64,000 nucleotides of DNA from CAWCTD01 sp963798455. GTDB lineage: Bacteria; Acidobacteriota; Terriglobia; Bryobacterales; Bryobacteraceae. The stretch's first letter is position 1, and each line of letters opens with the position of its first letter. The notes under the pieces are model-generated. The model ran no database searches. It was not told where the DNA came from and saw only the letters and a program-made list of their open reading frames with translations. Positions 9,400-16,490 of this stretch are shown here, piece by piece. The DNA lies in contig CAWCTD010000004.1 in the NCBI GenBank assembly GCA_963798455.1, positions 744,001 to 808,000 of the forward strand. Direction: 5' to 3'. The translations under genes and the position numbers were made by a program.

Positions 9400-9667
9400 G
9401 GAGCACCCTAATAACAAAGGAGTTAGCACTCTTCCGACGCACAAAGCAACTGGCTGCTGTCGGGAGGGCCGCCCTAGCCTCATAATAGATTTGAAGGGCG
9501 GCCCGCGCTTTCATTCTAGCGGTGAGAGAAGGCGGTGGGCGCGCGGAGAGACTGCCAATGGGCGGGAAAAGACGCTGGCCAAAGGGGATTCGATTCCACG
9601 TTTTGAAGGGATTGGCGTCATTCCATTTAGGCGCATGTATACCGCTGTCCAGGATTGGCGGGAAACC

Positions 9668-10207
9668 ATGAGCGAGGCCGCCGAGCGCGTCGTTCAGGAT
9701 GACCTGGACAGGCAGAACCGGTTCATCTCGGAGAACCTGCGCCGGATCTTCCTGATGATCTACCGTATCGTGGGCAATGTGGCTGACGCGCAGGACCTCA
9801 CGCAGGAGGCCTTTATCAAGGCGATCCAGCGTGAGGGGCAGCTCAAGGACACCGCGAAGGTTGCCCACTGGCTGTCCCGCATCGCCACCAACACCGCTCT
9901 GGACTTTCTGCGGCGCCACGGGCGCGTCGGCTTCACCGGGATCGAGGAGACGCGGGAACCGCTCACGAATCCTTCCTCCCAGAGCCCGGAACAGTTGCTG
10001 CTCGGCGCCGAGCAACGGTCTTACATGGAGGACGGTTTACGGTTGCTGACAGGCCGGGAGCGTCTGGCTTTGATTTTGAGAGACGTGGAGGGACTGCCGG
10101 CCGAGGAAGTGGCAAGGCGCATCGGCTGCTCCAAGGCCACGGTGCGCTCCCACATCGCCAATGCCCGCGTGAAGCTGCGCAAGTACGTGGAGGGACGGAA
10201 GCGATGA
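9668..10207 (+). CDS. ECF RNA polymerase sigma factor
   Basis: The 179-residue protein has classic ECF architecture. Region 2 at about residues 20-90 contains IFLMIYRIVGNVADAQDLTQEAF and WLSRIATNTALDFLRR. Region 4 at about 115-170 contains LTGRERLALILRDVEGLPAE and the HTH IGCSKATVRSHIANARVKLR. I start at the ATG at 9668 (MSEAAERV); an in-frame ATG at 9635 is possible. Its stop overlaps the anti-sigma start by four bases (ATGA). The cotranscribed zinc-finger gene is the expected inhibitor, so activity is probably controlled by release from the membrane protein. Confidence 0.88.
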   Translation: MSEAAERVVQDDLDRQNRFISENLRRIFLMIYRIVGNVADAQDLTQEAFIKAIQREGQLKDTAKVAHWLSRIATNTALDFLRRHGRVGFTGIEETREPLTNPSSQSPEQLLLGAEQRSYMEDGLRLLTGRERLALILRDVEGLPAEEVARRIGCSKATVRSHIANARVKLRKYVEGRKR

Positions 10208-10782
10208 CCCACCCACGCGAAACCAGTCTGGCGCTGTATGCCGGAGGCGAACTCGGCCTGCTCGCTCGCTGGCGGGTGGGGTGGCACGTGGCGGGGTGCC
10301 CGGAGTGCCGCCGGGCGGTGGAGCAATTCCAGTTGGCCCGGGAACGGCTTCAGAGCGCCCTGTCCGACTTGCCGGAAAGCGTGAGATGGGACCGGCTGGC
10401 GGCGGAGACGACGGCCAACATCCACGTGGGCCTGGCGGCGGGTGCGTGCGTGGGCCCGCTGGCCGCCCGGGTCACGAGGCCGCGATGGCACAGAGCGGTG
10501 ATCCTGGCGCCGGTCGTGGTGCCTCTCATCGTGCTGCTGGTGATCGGGTTATGGTTCGCGCGTCCGCGCCCGCGCGCCAGCCAGTCGCTCTGGGTCGACG
10601 GCACGGTGATCGAAGGGACTTCCGAAGGCATCGAGTTGAAGCAAGGCGACAGGATGTTGAACCTGCGGCATCCGGACGCGTCGGACGTCACTTACGCGGT
10701 CAACGCGCAGGGGACAGTCCGGGCCCGCTACTTCGACGGCGAGACGGGACAGGTGACGATCCACAATGTCTATGCGCAATAG
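10204..10782 (+). CDS. Zinc-finger anti-sigma factor, membrane anchored
   Basis: The 192-residue protein has a zf-HC2-type zinc motif (HVAGCPEC, the HxxxCxxC signature) at about residues 28-35, within an anti-sigma domain. One transmembrane helix lies at about residues 98-118 (VILAPVVVPLIVLLVIGLWF), followed by an external domain of about 70 residues. The cytoplasmic zinc-binding domain is expected to hold the ECF factor encoded immediately upstream. The ATGA overlap with that gene supports coupled expression. The outer domain is the likely sensor, for an unknown signal. It overlaps the next gene by 17 bases. Confidence 0.82.
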   Translation: MTHPRETSLALYAGGELGLLARWRVGWHVAGCPECRRAVEQFQLARERLQSALSDLPESVRWDRLAAETTANIHVGLAAGACVGPLAARVTRPRWHRAVILAPVVVPLIVLLVIGLWFARPRPRASQSLWVDGTVIEGTSEGIELKQGDRMLNLRHPDASDVTYAVNAQGTVRARYFDGETGQVTIHNVYAQ

Positions 10783-11902
10783 AGCGGTGACAATCCTGCT
10801 CCTGAGCCTTTCGGCTGCCATGGCGCAGCAGTCCACGCTCGACTCGCACTCGTCGCTCAAGATCGATTTTCCGAAAGATTCTCCGGTAGCGGTAGTCTCG
10901 GCGGACATGGGCGATTCGGCAACCATGGCACGCGGCAGTGCCATGCTGATCGATCTCCACAGCTCGCTCACGCTGCGCAACTCCTCCCCGCGCCGCCTGC
11001 GTGGGATCACGCTGCTGGTGACGGCCCAGGAAGTCGCGGCTGGCGGCAAGGCCTCGGTTTCGGTGCCCAGCCTGAACGTGGGTTCCGGGGAGACCTTTCC
11101 CGTGCGCATCGACCTGCGCCTGCTGCGCCCGATGTTTCCGGCGGGACCCTTGGTCCTGGTCAGGCTGGACGGGGTGCTTTTCGAGGACCTTTCGTTTTAT
11201 GGCCCGGACAAGCTGAACTCGCGACGTTTCATGACCGTTTGGGAACTGGAAGCGCGGCGCGACCGGCGGCACTTCAAGTCCGTGCTGGCGGCCCAGGGTC
11301 AGGAAGCGCTGCGCCAGGAGCTGCTGGAAAGCCTGGCGCGGCAGGCCGAGCGGCCTCGAGTGGATGTGCAGGTCGCGCGCGGCGGACGTGCCACCAATCT
11401 CGATGCGGGGCGATCAGTGCAGTTCGCCTTCCTGCACGTGCCGGATTCGCCGATCGAACCCGTGGATGGGGCGGCGCGCATCGCGGGCAATGAGGCGCGC
11501 GCGCCAAGCCTGGAAGTGCTGAACCGCTCCGACCGGCCCGTGCGCTACTTCGAGGTGGGCTGGATCATCCGGGACTCCGCGGGGCAGGACTTCCTGGCCG
11601 GTTCCGTCCCCGCCTCCGATCCGGACCTGAACCTTGCGCCGGGCCAGAAGAGCCGCGTGGTCCAAGATGCTGCCTTGCGGTTCTCGGCGTCCGCCGGAAG
11701 GCCAATCACCATCGCGGGCATGACTGGCTTCGTCAGCCAGGTGGAATTCACCGACGGCTCGGTTTGGATCCCAAGCAGGGCGGCGCTGGGCGATCCCAAA
11801 CTCTCGCGCGTCGTCGCGCCTTCCCCCGAGGAACAGCGCCTGACCGAACTCTACCGCAAGAAGGGCCTGGCGGCGGTCGTCGCCGAACTCAACAAGTACT
11901 GA
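10766..11902 (+). CDS. Secreted hypothetical protein of the ECF operon
   Basis: The 378-residue product has a signal peptide (MSMRNRAVTILLLSLSAAMA, cleavage near residue 20) and no further membrane span. Two beta-rich regions follow (LHSSLTLRNSSPRRLRGITL at about 65-85, and LEVLNRSDRPVRYFEVGW at about 250-268). They look like repeated Ig-like or beta-sandwich modules about 185 residues apart. The gene overlaps both neighbours, so it belongs to the sigma/anti-sigma operon and may be an envelope protein tied to the sensed stress. I do not recognise a named family. Confidence 0.7.
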   Translation: MSMRNRAVTILLLSLSAAMAQQSTLDSHSSLKIDFPKDSPVAVVSADMGDSATMARGSAMLIDLHSSLTLRNSSPRRLRGITLLVTAQEVAAGGKASVSVPSLNVGSGETFPVRIDLRLLRPMFPAGPLVLVRLDGVLFEDLSFYGPDKLNSRRFMTVWELEARRDRRHFKSVLAAQGQEALRQELLESLARQAERPRVDVQVARGGRATNLDAGRSVQFAFLHVPDSPIEPVDGAARIAGNEARAPSLEVLNRSDRPVRYFEVGWIIRDSAGQDFLAGSVPASDPDLNLAPGQKSRVVQDAALRFSASAGRPITIAGMTGFVSQVEFTDGSVWIPSRAALGDPKLSRVVAPSPEEQRLTELYRKKGLAAVVAELNKY

Positions 11903-12849
11903 TGCCAACCACACGACGAACACTCCTCAGCACGCTCGCAGCGTCGGGGGTCCTGGCGCAAACTAGGCGCCCGCGCAACTGGAAACCCAAGCTCGGCATC
12001 CTGGCGCAATACTCGGAGTCTAATCTCGAGTTTGCGCGCGCCGAGGGCTTTACCAGCCTGCAACTCAATGTCGGGAACCGCTTGCCGGCGGACGCGCCGG
12101 ACGACCTGATCGCCAAGGTCAAGGACAGCGTCAGCCGGGCCGGGCTCTACCTGTCTTCGTTGATGATCTCGGAGAACCACACCGCGCCCGATCCCGCCGC
12201 CCGCGCCCAGATCAACGCGCGCTTCATCCGGACCGTCGAGATGGCCGCCAAGCTGGGTGTGCCTTATGTGGGCACCATGTCGGGCAACATGCCGGGCCGC
12301 AAACTCGCCGAACAGGTGGATGAGATCGTCCGCGTTTACACGGAGAAGTACTTCCCGCTGTGCCAGAAGCACGACGTGAAGATCCTCTGGGAGCCGTACG
12401 CCGGCGGGCCGAACGTCGCCACCGGCCCGGTGGGATACGAAGCCCTGTTCAAAGCCTTCGGCAACTCCCCGTACGTCGGCCTGCTGTTCGATCCCTCGCA
12501 CCTGCAATGGCAGTTCATGGACCCCGTCCAGTGCGCGCGGGACTTCGTGGACAAGATTTGGGACGTTCATCTGAAGGACTGTGAGATCCTCTGGCGGGTA
12601 TTGAGGCGGACCGGGATCAACCCGCTCAACAACGAGCGCTGGTGGCGGTTCCGGCTGCCGGGGCAGGGCATCGTGGACTGGAAGGGCTTCTTCACGGTGC
12701 TGGAAGAAGCGGGCTACCAGGGGGCGATGAACATCGAGCACGAGGACGCGTTCTACTATCCGGCCTACGACGGGGCGAATTTCACCGAGCCCTATAAGGC
12801 CGGCTTCCGCGTCGCCCACCAATTCCTCCGCCAACTCGTGCCGGCGTAG
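11902..12849 (+). CDS. Sugar phosphate isomerase/epimerase (TIM barrel), exported
   Basis: The 315-residue protein begins with a twin-arginine-like leader (TTRRTLLSTLAASGVLAQ) and continues as a xylose-isomerase-like TIM barrel. Metal-site features include LWEPYAGGP (glutamate), GLLFDPSHLQW (aspartate and histidine), WDVHLKD (aspartate and histidine) and AMNIEHED (glutamate). The family isomerises or epimerises sugars with divalent metal. An exported copy is common in Acidobacteriota and Planctomycetota. The ATG overlaps the previous stop (TGATG). The open frame extends upstream to 11764, but the leader supports the start used here. Confidence 0.8.
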   Translation: MPTTRRTLLSTLAASGVLAQTRRPRNWKPKLGILAQYSESNLEFARAEGFTSLQLNVGNRLPADAPDDLIAKVKDSVSRAGLYLSSLMISENHTAPDPAARAQINARFIRTVEMAAKLGVPYVGTMSGNMPGRKLAEQVDEIVRVYTEKYFPLCQKHDVKILWEPYAGGPNVATGPVGYEALFKAFGNSPYVGLLFDPSHLQWQFMDPVQCARDFVDKIWDVHLKDCEILWRVLRRTGINPLNNERWWRFRLPGQGIVDWKGFFTVLEEAGYQGAMNIEHEDAFYYPAYDGANFTEPYKAGFRVAHQFLRQLVPA

Positions 12850-12918
12850 GCGCGGGCCTTCGGCGGTGGAAAGCGCCAAAGAGCTCACATGATATTCTGT
12901 CGTTAGGTCGCGGCGACG

Positions 12919-13233
12919 ATGCGAGAGGAAATTCTTGTCCCGAAGGCGTGGCTGGGGGACTTCTGCCGCAGGTGGAAGATCGTCGAGCTCTCTGTGTTTG
13001 GTTCTGCCTTGAGGGATGATTTCCGTCAGGACAGCGACCTCGACCTGCTGGTGAGCTTCGCCCCGGATGCCGAGTGGAGCCTTCTTGACCACGTCGCCAT
13101 GGAGGAAGAGCTGTCGGGCGCGCTGAAGCGCAAGGTCGATCTCGTTTCGCGCCGCGCGGTGGAGCGAAGCTCGAACTGGATTCGCCAGAAGGCGATCCTG
13201 GAGAGTGCGGAGCCCTACTTTGTCTCGCGATGA
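12919..13233 (+). CDS. MntA-type nucleotidyltransferase antitoxin
   Basis: The 104-residue protein has the minimal nucleotidyltransferase motif: VFGSALRDDFRQDSDLDLLV, i.e. GS followed by DxD. MntA proteins add AMP to their HEPN partner toxin (HepT) and so neutralise it. The two catalytic aspartates are present, so this enzyme could still be active. A HepT-like gene overlaps its 3' end, as usual for the module, but that toxin is broken. A retained antitoxin with a dead toxin is the stable decay state for such modules. Confidence 0.85.
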   Translation: MREEILVPKAWLGDFCRRWKIVELSVFGSALRDDFRQDSDLDLLVSFAPDAEWSLLDHVAMEEELSGALKRKVDLVSRRAVERSSNWIRQKAILESAEPYFVSR

Positions 13234-13558
13234 CGCCTCTCTGCTGGACATTCTAAAGGCCGCCCGGCTGGCAATTGAGTTCAAAGGGACCTGCGGGAAG
13301 GTTGAGTTCATGGACGACCCCAAGACTCAATCGGCGGTCCTGCATCAGCTCCTACTGGTCGGCGAGGCGGTCAAGAGACTCTCGTAGGGTCTTCGAACAG
13401 CGCACCCTGAAGTGCCCTGGAAGCTGATCGCAGCGGCATGGGACAAACTCATCCACCACTACGAAGGCGTGGATCTGGAAGAAGTGTGGAACATGGTGAC
13501 GTCGGATCTCCCTCGGCTGATCCACCTGCTTGGACCGCTGGCAGAGGGCCCGCGCTAA
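13220..13558 (+). pseudogene. HepT-like HEPN toxin (DUF86), inactivated
   Basis: Reading from TTG at 13220 (or GTG at 13205), the frame encodes DDASLLDILKAARLAIEF and LHQLLLVGEAVKRLS, then hits TAG at 13385-13387. The same frame continues with HPEVPWKLIAAAWDKLIHHY and VDLEEVWNMVTSDLP to TAA at 13556. This is a full DUF86/HepT sequence with one in-frame stop. The HEPN RNase motif (R-x4-6-H, normally RDKLIH) reads WDKLIH here, which a CGG-to-TGG change would explain. The toxin is therefore damaged twice: a nonsense codon and loss of the catalytic arginine. It overlaps the MntA gene by 14 bases. Confidence 0.85.
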
Positions 13559-13890
13559 GCCTGTTTGTGGCGCAGAGCAAACCTATGCGGTTCCAGGCTA
13601 TACTTCCTTCCGACCTTACTGAGGTTGACGGCGATGGAGCCGTCGGGGCGGGTGGTCAATGGCACGTGCCAATAGCTTCCACCGTCCGGCTTCTCTGTCA
13701 TGTTCAGGTCGATCCTGTTCTCCGCAAACCAACTCTGGGGAACCGCAAACGCCGAATCGAGATCCATGCAGCAGAGGATCAGGAAGCCTTCACCCTCGCT
13801 GACGAAGGCATCCCACTTGGAGTGGTAAGCGTACCAGTAGGGTTGGTAGTCGCCTTCATATCGCTTCGATACAGTGCAGCAGATCGTCAA
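13555..13890 (-). CDS. Hypothetical protein, probably a 3' gene fragment
   Basis: The frame encodes 111 residues with a credible protein-like composition (GYE-type aromatic N-terminus; PDGGSYWHVPLTTRPDGSIAV near the middle) and ends in EPHRFALRHKQA. Only a TTG is available as start, with no ribosome-binding site. A different frame just upstream on the same strand encodes a plausible continuation (IDDLLHCIEAI), which suggests a frameshift near 13880-13890. The stop overlaps the end of the convergent HepT remnant. I do not recognise the family. Confidence 0.45.
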   Translation of the reverse strand: MTICCTVSKRYEGDYQPYWYAYHSKWDAFVSEGEGFLILCCMDLDSAFAVPQSWFAENRIDLNMTEKPDGGSYWHVPLTTRPDGSIAVNLSKVGRKYSLEPHRFALRHKQA

Positions 13891-14046
13891 TCGCCGCCGC
13901 CCGCCGCCGGGTCGTCGCCGCTGTTATCTCGGGGGATTGCCAGACGCCGCGATATGGGGAGCCTGCGGGCAGCCTTGGCTCTGCACTTCGCCGACTGCAA
14001 CTTCGGCCGGGTTCACCTCTGCCGCCATCCCCTCAAGCACCCCAAA
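13891..14046. other. Short intergenic stretch, possible 5' part of a frameshifted gene
   Basis: The minus strand has a second open frame here leading into the hypothetical fragment to its left, so this stretch may be its degraded 5' part. Nothing else is recognisable. Confidence 0.25.
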
Positions 14047-14094
14047 TAGGTGAATATAGGTGAAACTAGGTGAATAATAGGTGATTCTAGGTGA
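14047..14094 (+). repeat. Five helically phased TAGGTGA repeats
   Basis: The heptamer TAGGTGA occurs five times, starting at 14047, 14057, 14067, 14078 and 14088. The spacings of 10, 10, 11 and 10 bp put every copy on the same face of the helix. A GC-rich palindrome (ACCCC then GGGGT) follows at 14095-14109. Such an array could be a protein-binding site or an origin-like iteron cluster. Its last copy overlaps the stop of the leftward hypothetical gene. Confidence 0.8.
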
Positions 14095-14365
14095 ACCCCT
14101 CTGGGGGGTCCTCCGGCGCCGGCTGAGCTTCCCCTGTTGGGGGACTTCCTTGCTGGTGGTCCTCGCACGCCAAGTTGTTGGCCCAGAACTTCACCGTATC
14201 TGCCGCCGCTTCTGGACTCGAAAAGTAGCCGTAGCAGACCCCGTTCACCACGGCCGGATAGCGGTGGCGTGAAGCGAAGCTGGGCCGTGGTTCAGACACG
14301 GCATGTTCCCCGCGGAGCGACCCGACTAGAATTTCTGCGAGAAAATGTGACCCCCCCTTTTGCAT
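14087..14365 (-). CDS. Small hypothetical protein
   Basis: The frame encodes 92 residues. The core RYPAVVNGVCYGYFSSPEAA looks like real protein and the C-terminus is proline/glutamate rich. No signal peptide, no membrane segment and no recognised domain are present. The start is uncertain because the N-terminal 25 residues look less protein-like. It lies 12 bp downstream of the next leftward gene, so the two could be cotranscribed. Confidence 0.4.
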   Translation of the reverse strand: MQKGGSHFLAEILVGSLRGEHAVSEPRPSFASRHRYPAVVNGVCYGYFSSPEAAADTVKFWANNLACEDHQQGSPPTGEAQPAPEDPPEGFT

Positions 14366-14377
14366 GTCCGCAGGTGC

Positions 14378-14650
14378 TCATGTTGATCCAAGGATTTCAT
14401 CGATCTTCCGCTTCAACTCCTGGGCCTGCTTAAGTTCCGATAGCCCCACACCGTAACACACGCCGGCGTACAGAAGGGCGAACACCGCCTTGTCCTCGTC
14501 GCGCGAAGTGCCATACTCCCCCGCCTTCTTCAGATAGCCCCGTGCCTCTTCGATTTCCGCTTGCATGTCGGCGAAGGGGAACGCCTGGCGGGCTAGATCG
14601 TCAATCTGCCGCCGCAGTTCTTCCACGGCTATTTCCAAACTTCGAATCAT
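14378..14650 (-). CDS. Small alpha-helical hypothetical protein
   Basis: The 90-residue product is helix-rich with heptad-like charges at the start (SLEIAVEELRRQIDDLARQ) and the end (LKQAQELKRKIDEIL). The middle contains KAVFALLYAGVCYGVGLSEL. A strong ribosome-binding site (GGAGGCGAG) lies just before the ATG at 14650. No family is recognised. It is the first gene of a likely leftward pair with the 92-residue protein. Confidence 0.55.
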   Translation of the reverse strand: MIRSLEIAVEELRRQIDDLARQAFPFADMQAEIEEARGYLKKAGEYGTSRDEDKAVFALLYAGVCYGVGLSELKQAQELKRKIDEILGST

Positions 14651-14967
14651 CACTCGCCTCCGTTCCTGCCCGCCGCCTGCGGGAGCCAGCGCAAAGTTGG
14701 CAGTCGGCTCGCGTCCGTGGGCGGCAAGCCGGGGAAAACACGTCGGCTTCTTTGCTTTGCCTCGGCGGGCAGTTCAAGCACGCCAGTTCCTAGCCCCGGA
14801 ACCCGCTATGCTACGGTGGGAAAATTTCTCGAAAGGCTCTTTCTGGGACGAGTATGCTCTCACCCGCCTGGCTTTGCAAGGGAAATCCGTGCTCAGATAA
14901 CACTCTGCTGATGCTGTGTTGACCTTTGCAGGCTGCCCAGTCAGAAAGCCGGGCCTGTGCCTGCCAG
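14651..14967. other. Intergenic region without recognised features
   Basis: I see no convincing gene in these 317 bp; short frames on the plus strand have no ribosome-binding site. It should contain the promoter of the leftward pair and the 3' region of the next leftward gene. Confidence 0.4.
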
Positions 14968-15306
14968 TCAGGGCTTGACTGACTGGGGCGGATTCTTTCG
15001 GTAGTACTCCAACACCCTCTCAGACTGCTTCTGAGGGTCCAACGGCACGGGGTACACCTCCAGGCGCTGTGATGGGAGGTTCATCTGCAAGACCATAAAC
15101 ACCCCGCTGCGTTCTTCGAGGCTGTACACATCGCCCGTCACAGAATCAAGGATTGAATATTCATTACCTTGCAAGTGGAACGAGTACCTGCCAACGGGTT
15201 GCGGCGTGGGTTGGGCTCGGGGCTGCTCCCTCGGTCCAACAACCACCAGCCAGCCAATCCCGATCAGCACAGCCACGAGCAACACCGTATGGATTCGTTG
15301 ACTCAT
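14968..15306 (-). CDS. Membrane-anchored hypothetical protein
   Basis: The 112-residue product has one N-terminal hydrophobic segment (TVLLVAVLIGIGWLVVVG, residues about 7-24) that may be a signal anchor, then a proline-rich linker. A beta-rich domain follows, with paired strands (YSILDSVTGDVYSLEER and VFMVLQMNLPSQRLEVYPV). It may report on a bound ligand, but no family is recognised. It lies 24 bp downstream of the AbiJ-like fragment and may once have shared its transcript. Confidence 0.6.
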   Translation of the reverse strand: MSQRIHTVLLVAVLIGIGWLVVVGPREQPRAQPTPQPVGRYSFHLQGNEYSILDSVTGDVYSLEERSGVFMVLQMNLPSQRLEVYPVPLDPQKQSERVLEYYRKNPPQSVKP

Positions 15307-15330
15307 GTAGTCTCCCTTCTGTATGACCTC

Positions 15331-15576
15331 TTAGGCCCCCAGCTTCGCCGTCAGAAAATTCACAAACGCCGAACAGCAGACCAGCATGAACTTCGCGTCG
15401 TCAAAGGTGAGGGTGGACGCCTCCAGCAGGGCGTGCCGAATGCCTTCGGCGTCATTCGTATAGCCGTACAGCTTATTGAAAGCCTCTCTGAGAGCCGAGT
15501 GCAGCGTCACACCGTTCTGCTCCAGGTGCTTCAAGCCTTGGCCGAGTGTTGCGCCAGGCTGTCCAGTGACAATCTG
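15331..15576 (-). pseudogene. 3' fragment of an AbiJ-like abortive-infection gene
   Basis: The last 80 or so codons before the IS66 end encode LHSALREAFNKLYGYTNDAEG, IRHALLEASTLTFDDAKFML and CSAFVNFLTAKL. I recognise this as the C-terminal helical region of AbiJ-like or related HEPN-type proteins used in phage exclusion. The upstream part is missing: the frame runs straight into the IS66 left end at 15577. Nothing resembling its N-terminal half appears on the other side of the IS. It is therefore a truncated remnant. Confidence 0.65.
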
Positions 15577-15685
15577 GTACGCGTCCGGCAAACCCATCTT
15601 CCGTGTTTTGAGGTAAGCGGTCATACTTCCTTGTGTTGATGCATGTGCGCCCGGAGTGCGCGCGCGGGCACGAGGAGGAGCAGAA

Positions 15686-16033
15686 GTGAGCCAGAAGCAC
15701 GATGTGGAGAAGGCGCGGTACTGGCAGGCGGTCATTCGGGATGCTGCCCGGAGCGGCATGTCGACGCGGGCCTTCTGCCGGCAGCGGAAGCTGAAGGAGT
15801 GCCAGTTCTACTGGTGGCAGCGCCGATTGAAGGAGAAGCGTCCGCCCGCTTCAACGCCGCGGGGCTCAGCGAACGGGCCGGCCAGCTTCGCCCTGGTCAG
15901 CGGCGAGCCGGGCTCGGCGGATGCCGGCATAGAGTTGGTGCTGGCCGGCGGGCGGCGGCTGCGCCTGGCCAAAGGCGTCGATGAGCCGACCCTGCGATCG
16001 GTGCTGGCGGCGCTGGAACAGCCGGGATGCTGA
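15686..16033 (+). CDS. tnpA: IS66 accessory protein TnpA (copy 1)
   Basis: The 115-residue protein has the HTH-like motif of IS66 TnpA (SGMSTRAFCRQRKLKECQFY). It is required with TnpB and TnpC for IS66 transposition and probably binds DNA. I use the GTG at 15686, preceded by GAGGAGGAG, rather than an upstream in-frame codon at 15656. Its stop overlaps the tnpB start (ATGCTGA). Confidence 0.88.
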   Translation: MSQKHDVEKARYWQAVIRDAARSGMSTRAFCRQRKLKECQFYWWQRRLKEKRPPASTPRGSANGPASFALVSGEPGSADAGIELVLAGGRRLRLAKGVDEPTLRSVLAALEQPGC

Positions 16034-16416
16034 GCTTCCCGGCGGCCATCAAGGTGTACTTGTGCACCGTGGCCTGTGACATGCGCCGGAGCTTCGACGG
16101 TCTGTCCATGATGGCCGAGCATATCATCCGCTGCAATCCCTTCTCGGGGCACCTGCTGGTGTTTTGCAACCGGCGTAGCGACCGTCTGAAGATCCTGTAC
16201 TGGGATCGGGATGGGTGGGTGATCTGGTACAAGCGGCTGGAGGCGGGCACCTTCCAGTTCCCCTTCGCCCAAACGGGCCGGCGGGAGATCGCGGCCTGGG
16301 AGCTGGGCGTGCTGCTGGAGGGCATCGACCTCGGCAAGGGGCGACGGCGGAAACGCTACGCGCTGCCCGCCGCGGCATTCGAGGCGCATGCGGAGCTGGA
16401 GGCGTCAAAACAATAG
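16027..16416 (+). CDS. tnpB: IS66 Orf2 protein TnpB (copy 1)
   Basis: The 129-residue protein matches the IS66 Orf2/TnpB family: CDMRRSFDGLSMMAEHII, then LLVFCNRRSDRLKILYWDRD and WYKRLEAGTFQFP. It is an essential accessory factor of IS66 transposition; its biochemical role is unknown. The ATG overlaps the end of tnpA by seven bases, implying coupled translation. Confidence 0.92.
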   Translation: MLSFPAAIKVYLCTVACDMRRSFDGLSMMAEHIIRCNPFSGHLLVFCNRRSDRLKILYWDRDGWVIWYKRLEAGTFQFPFAQTGRREIAAWELGVLLEGIDLGKGRRRKRYALPAAAFEAHAELEASKQ

Positions 16417-16490
16417 CATGCTCCTCTGTTTTTTGTTGACTTATGAGAGTAAGTGTAGTAAGTTAGTGTTTCAGATACTTACTCAGCGCG

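Noticed and set aside
16417..16490. Regulatory RNA between tnpB and tnpC of IS66
   Set aside because: The ACTTAC/GTAAGT repeats are short and present in all three copies; simple IS structure explains them.
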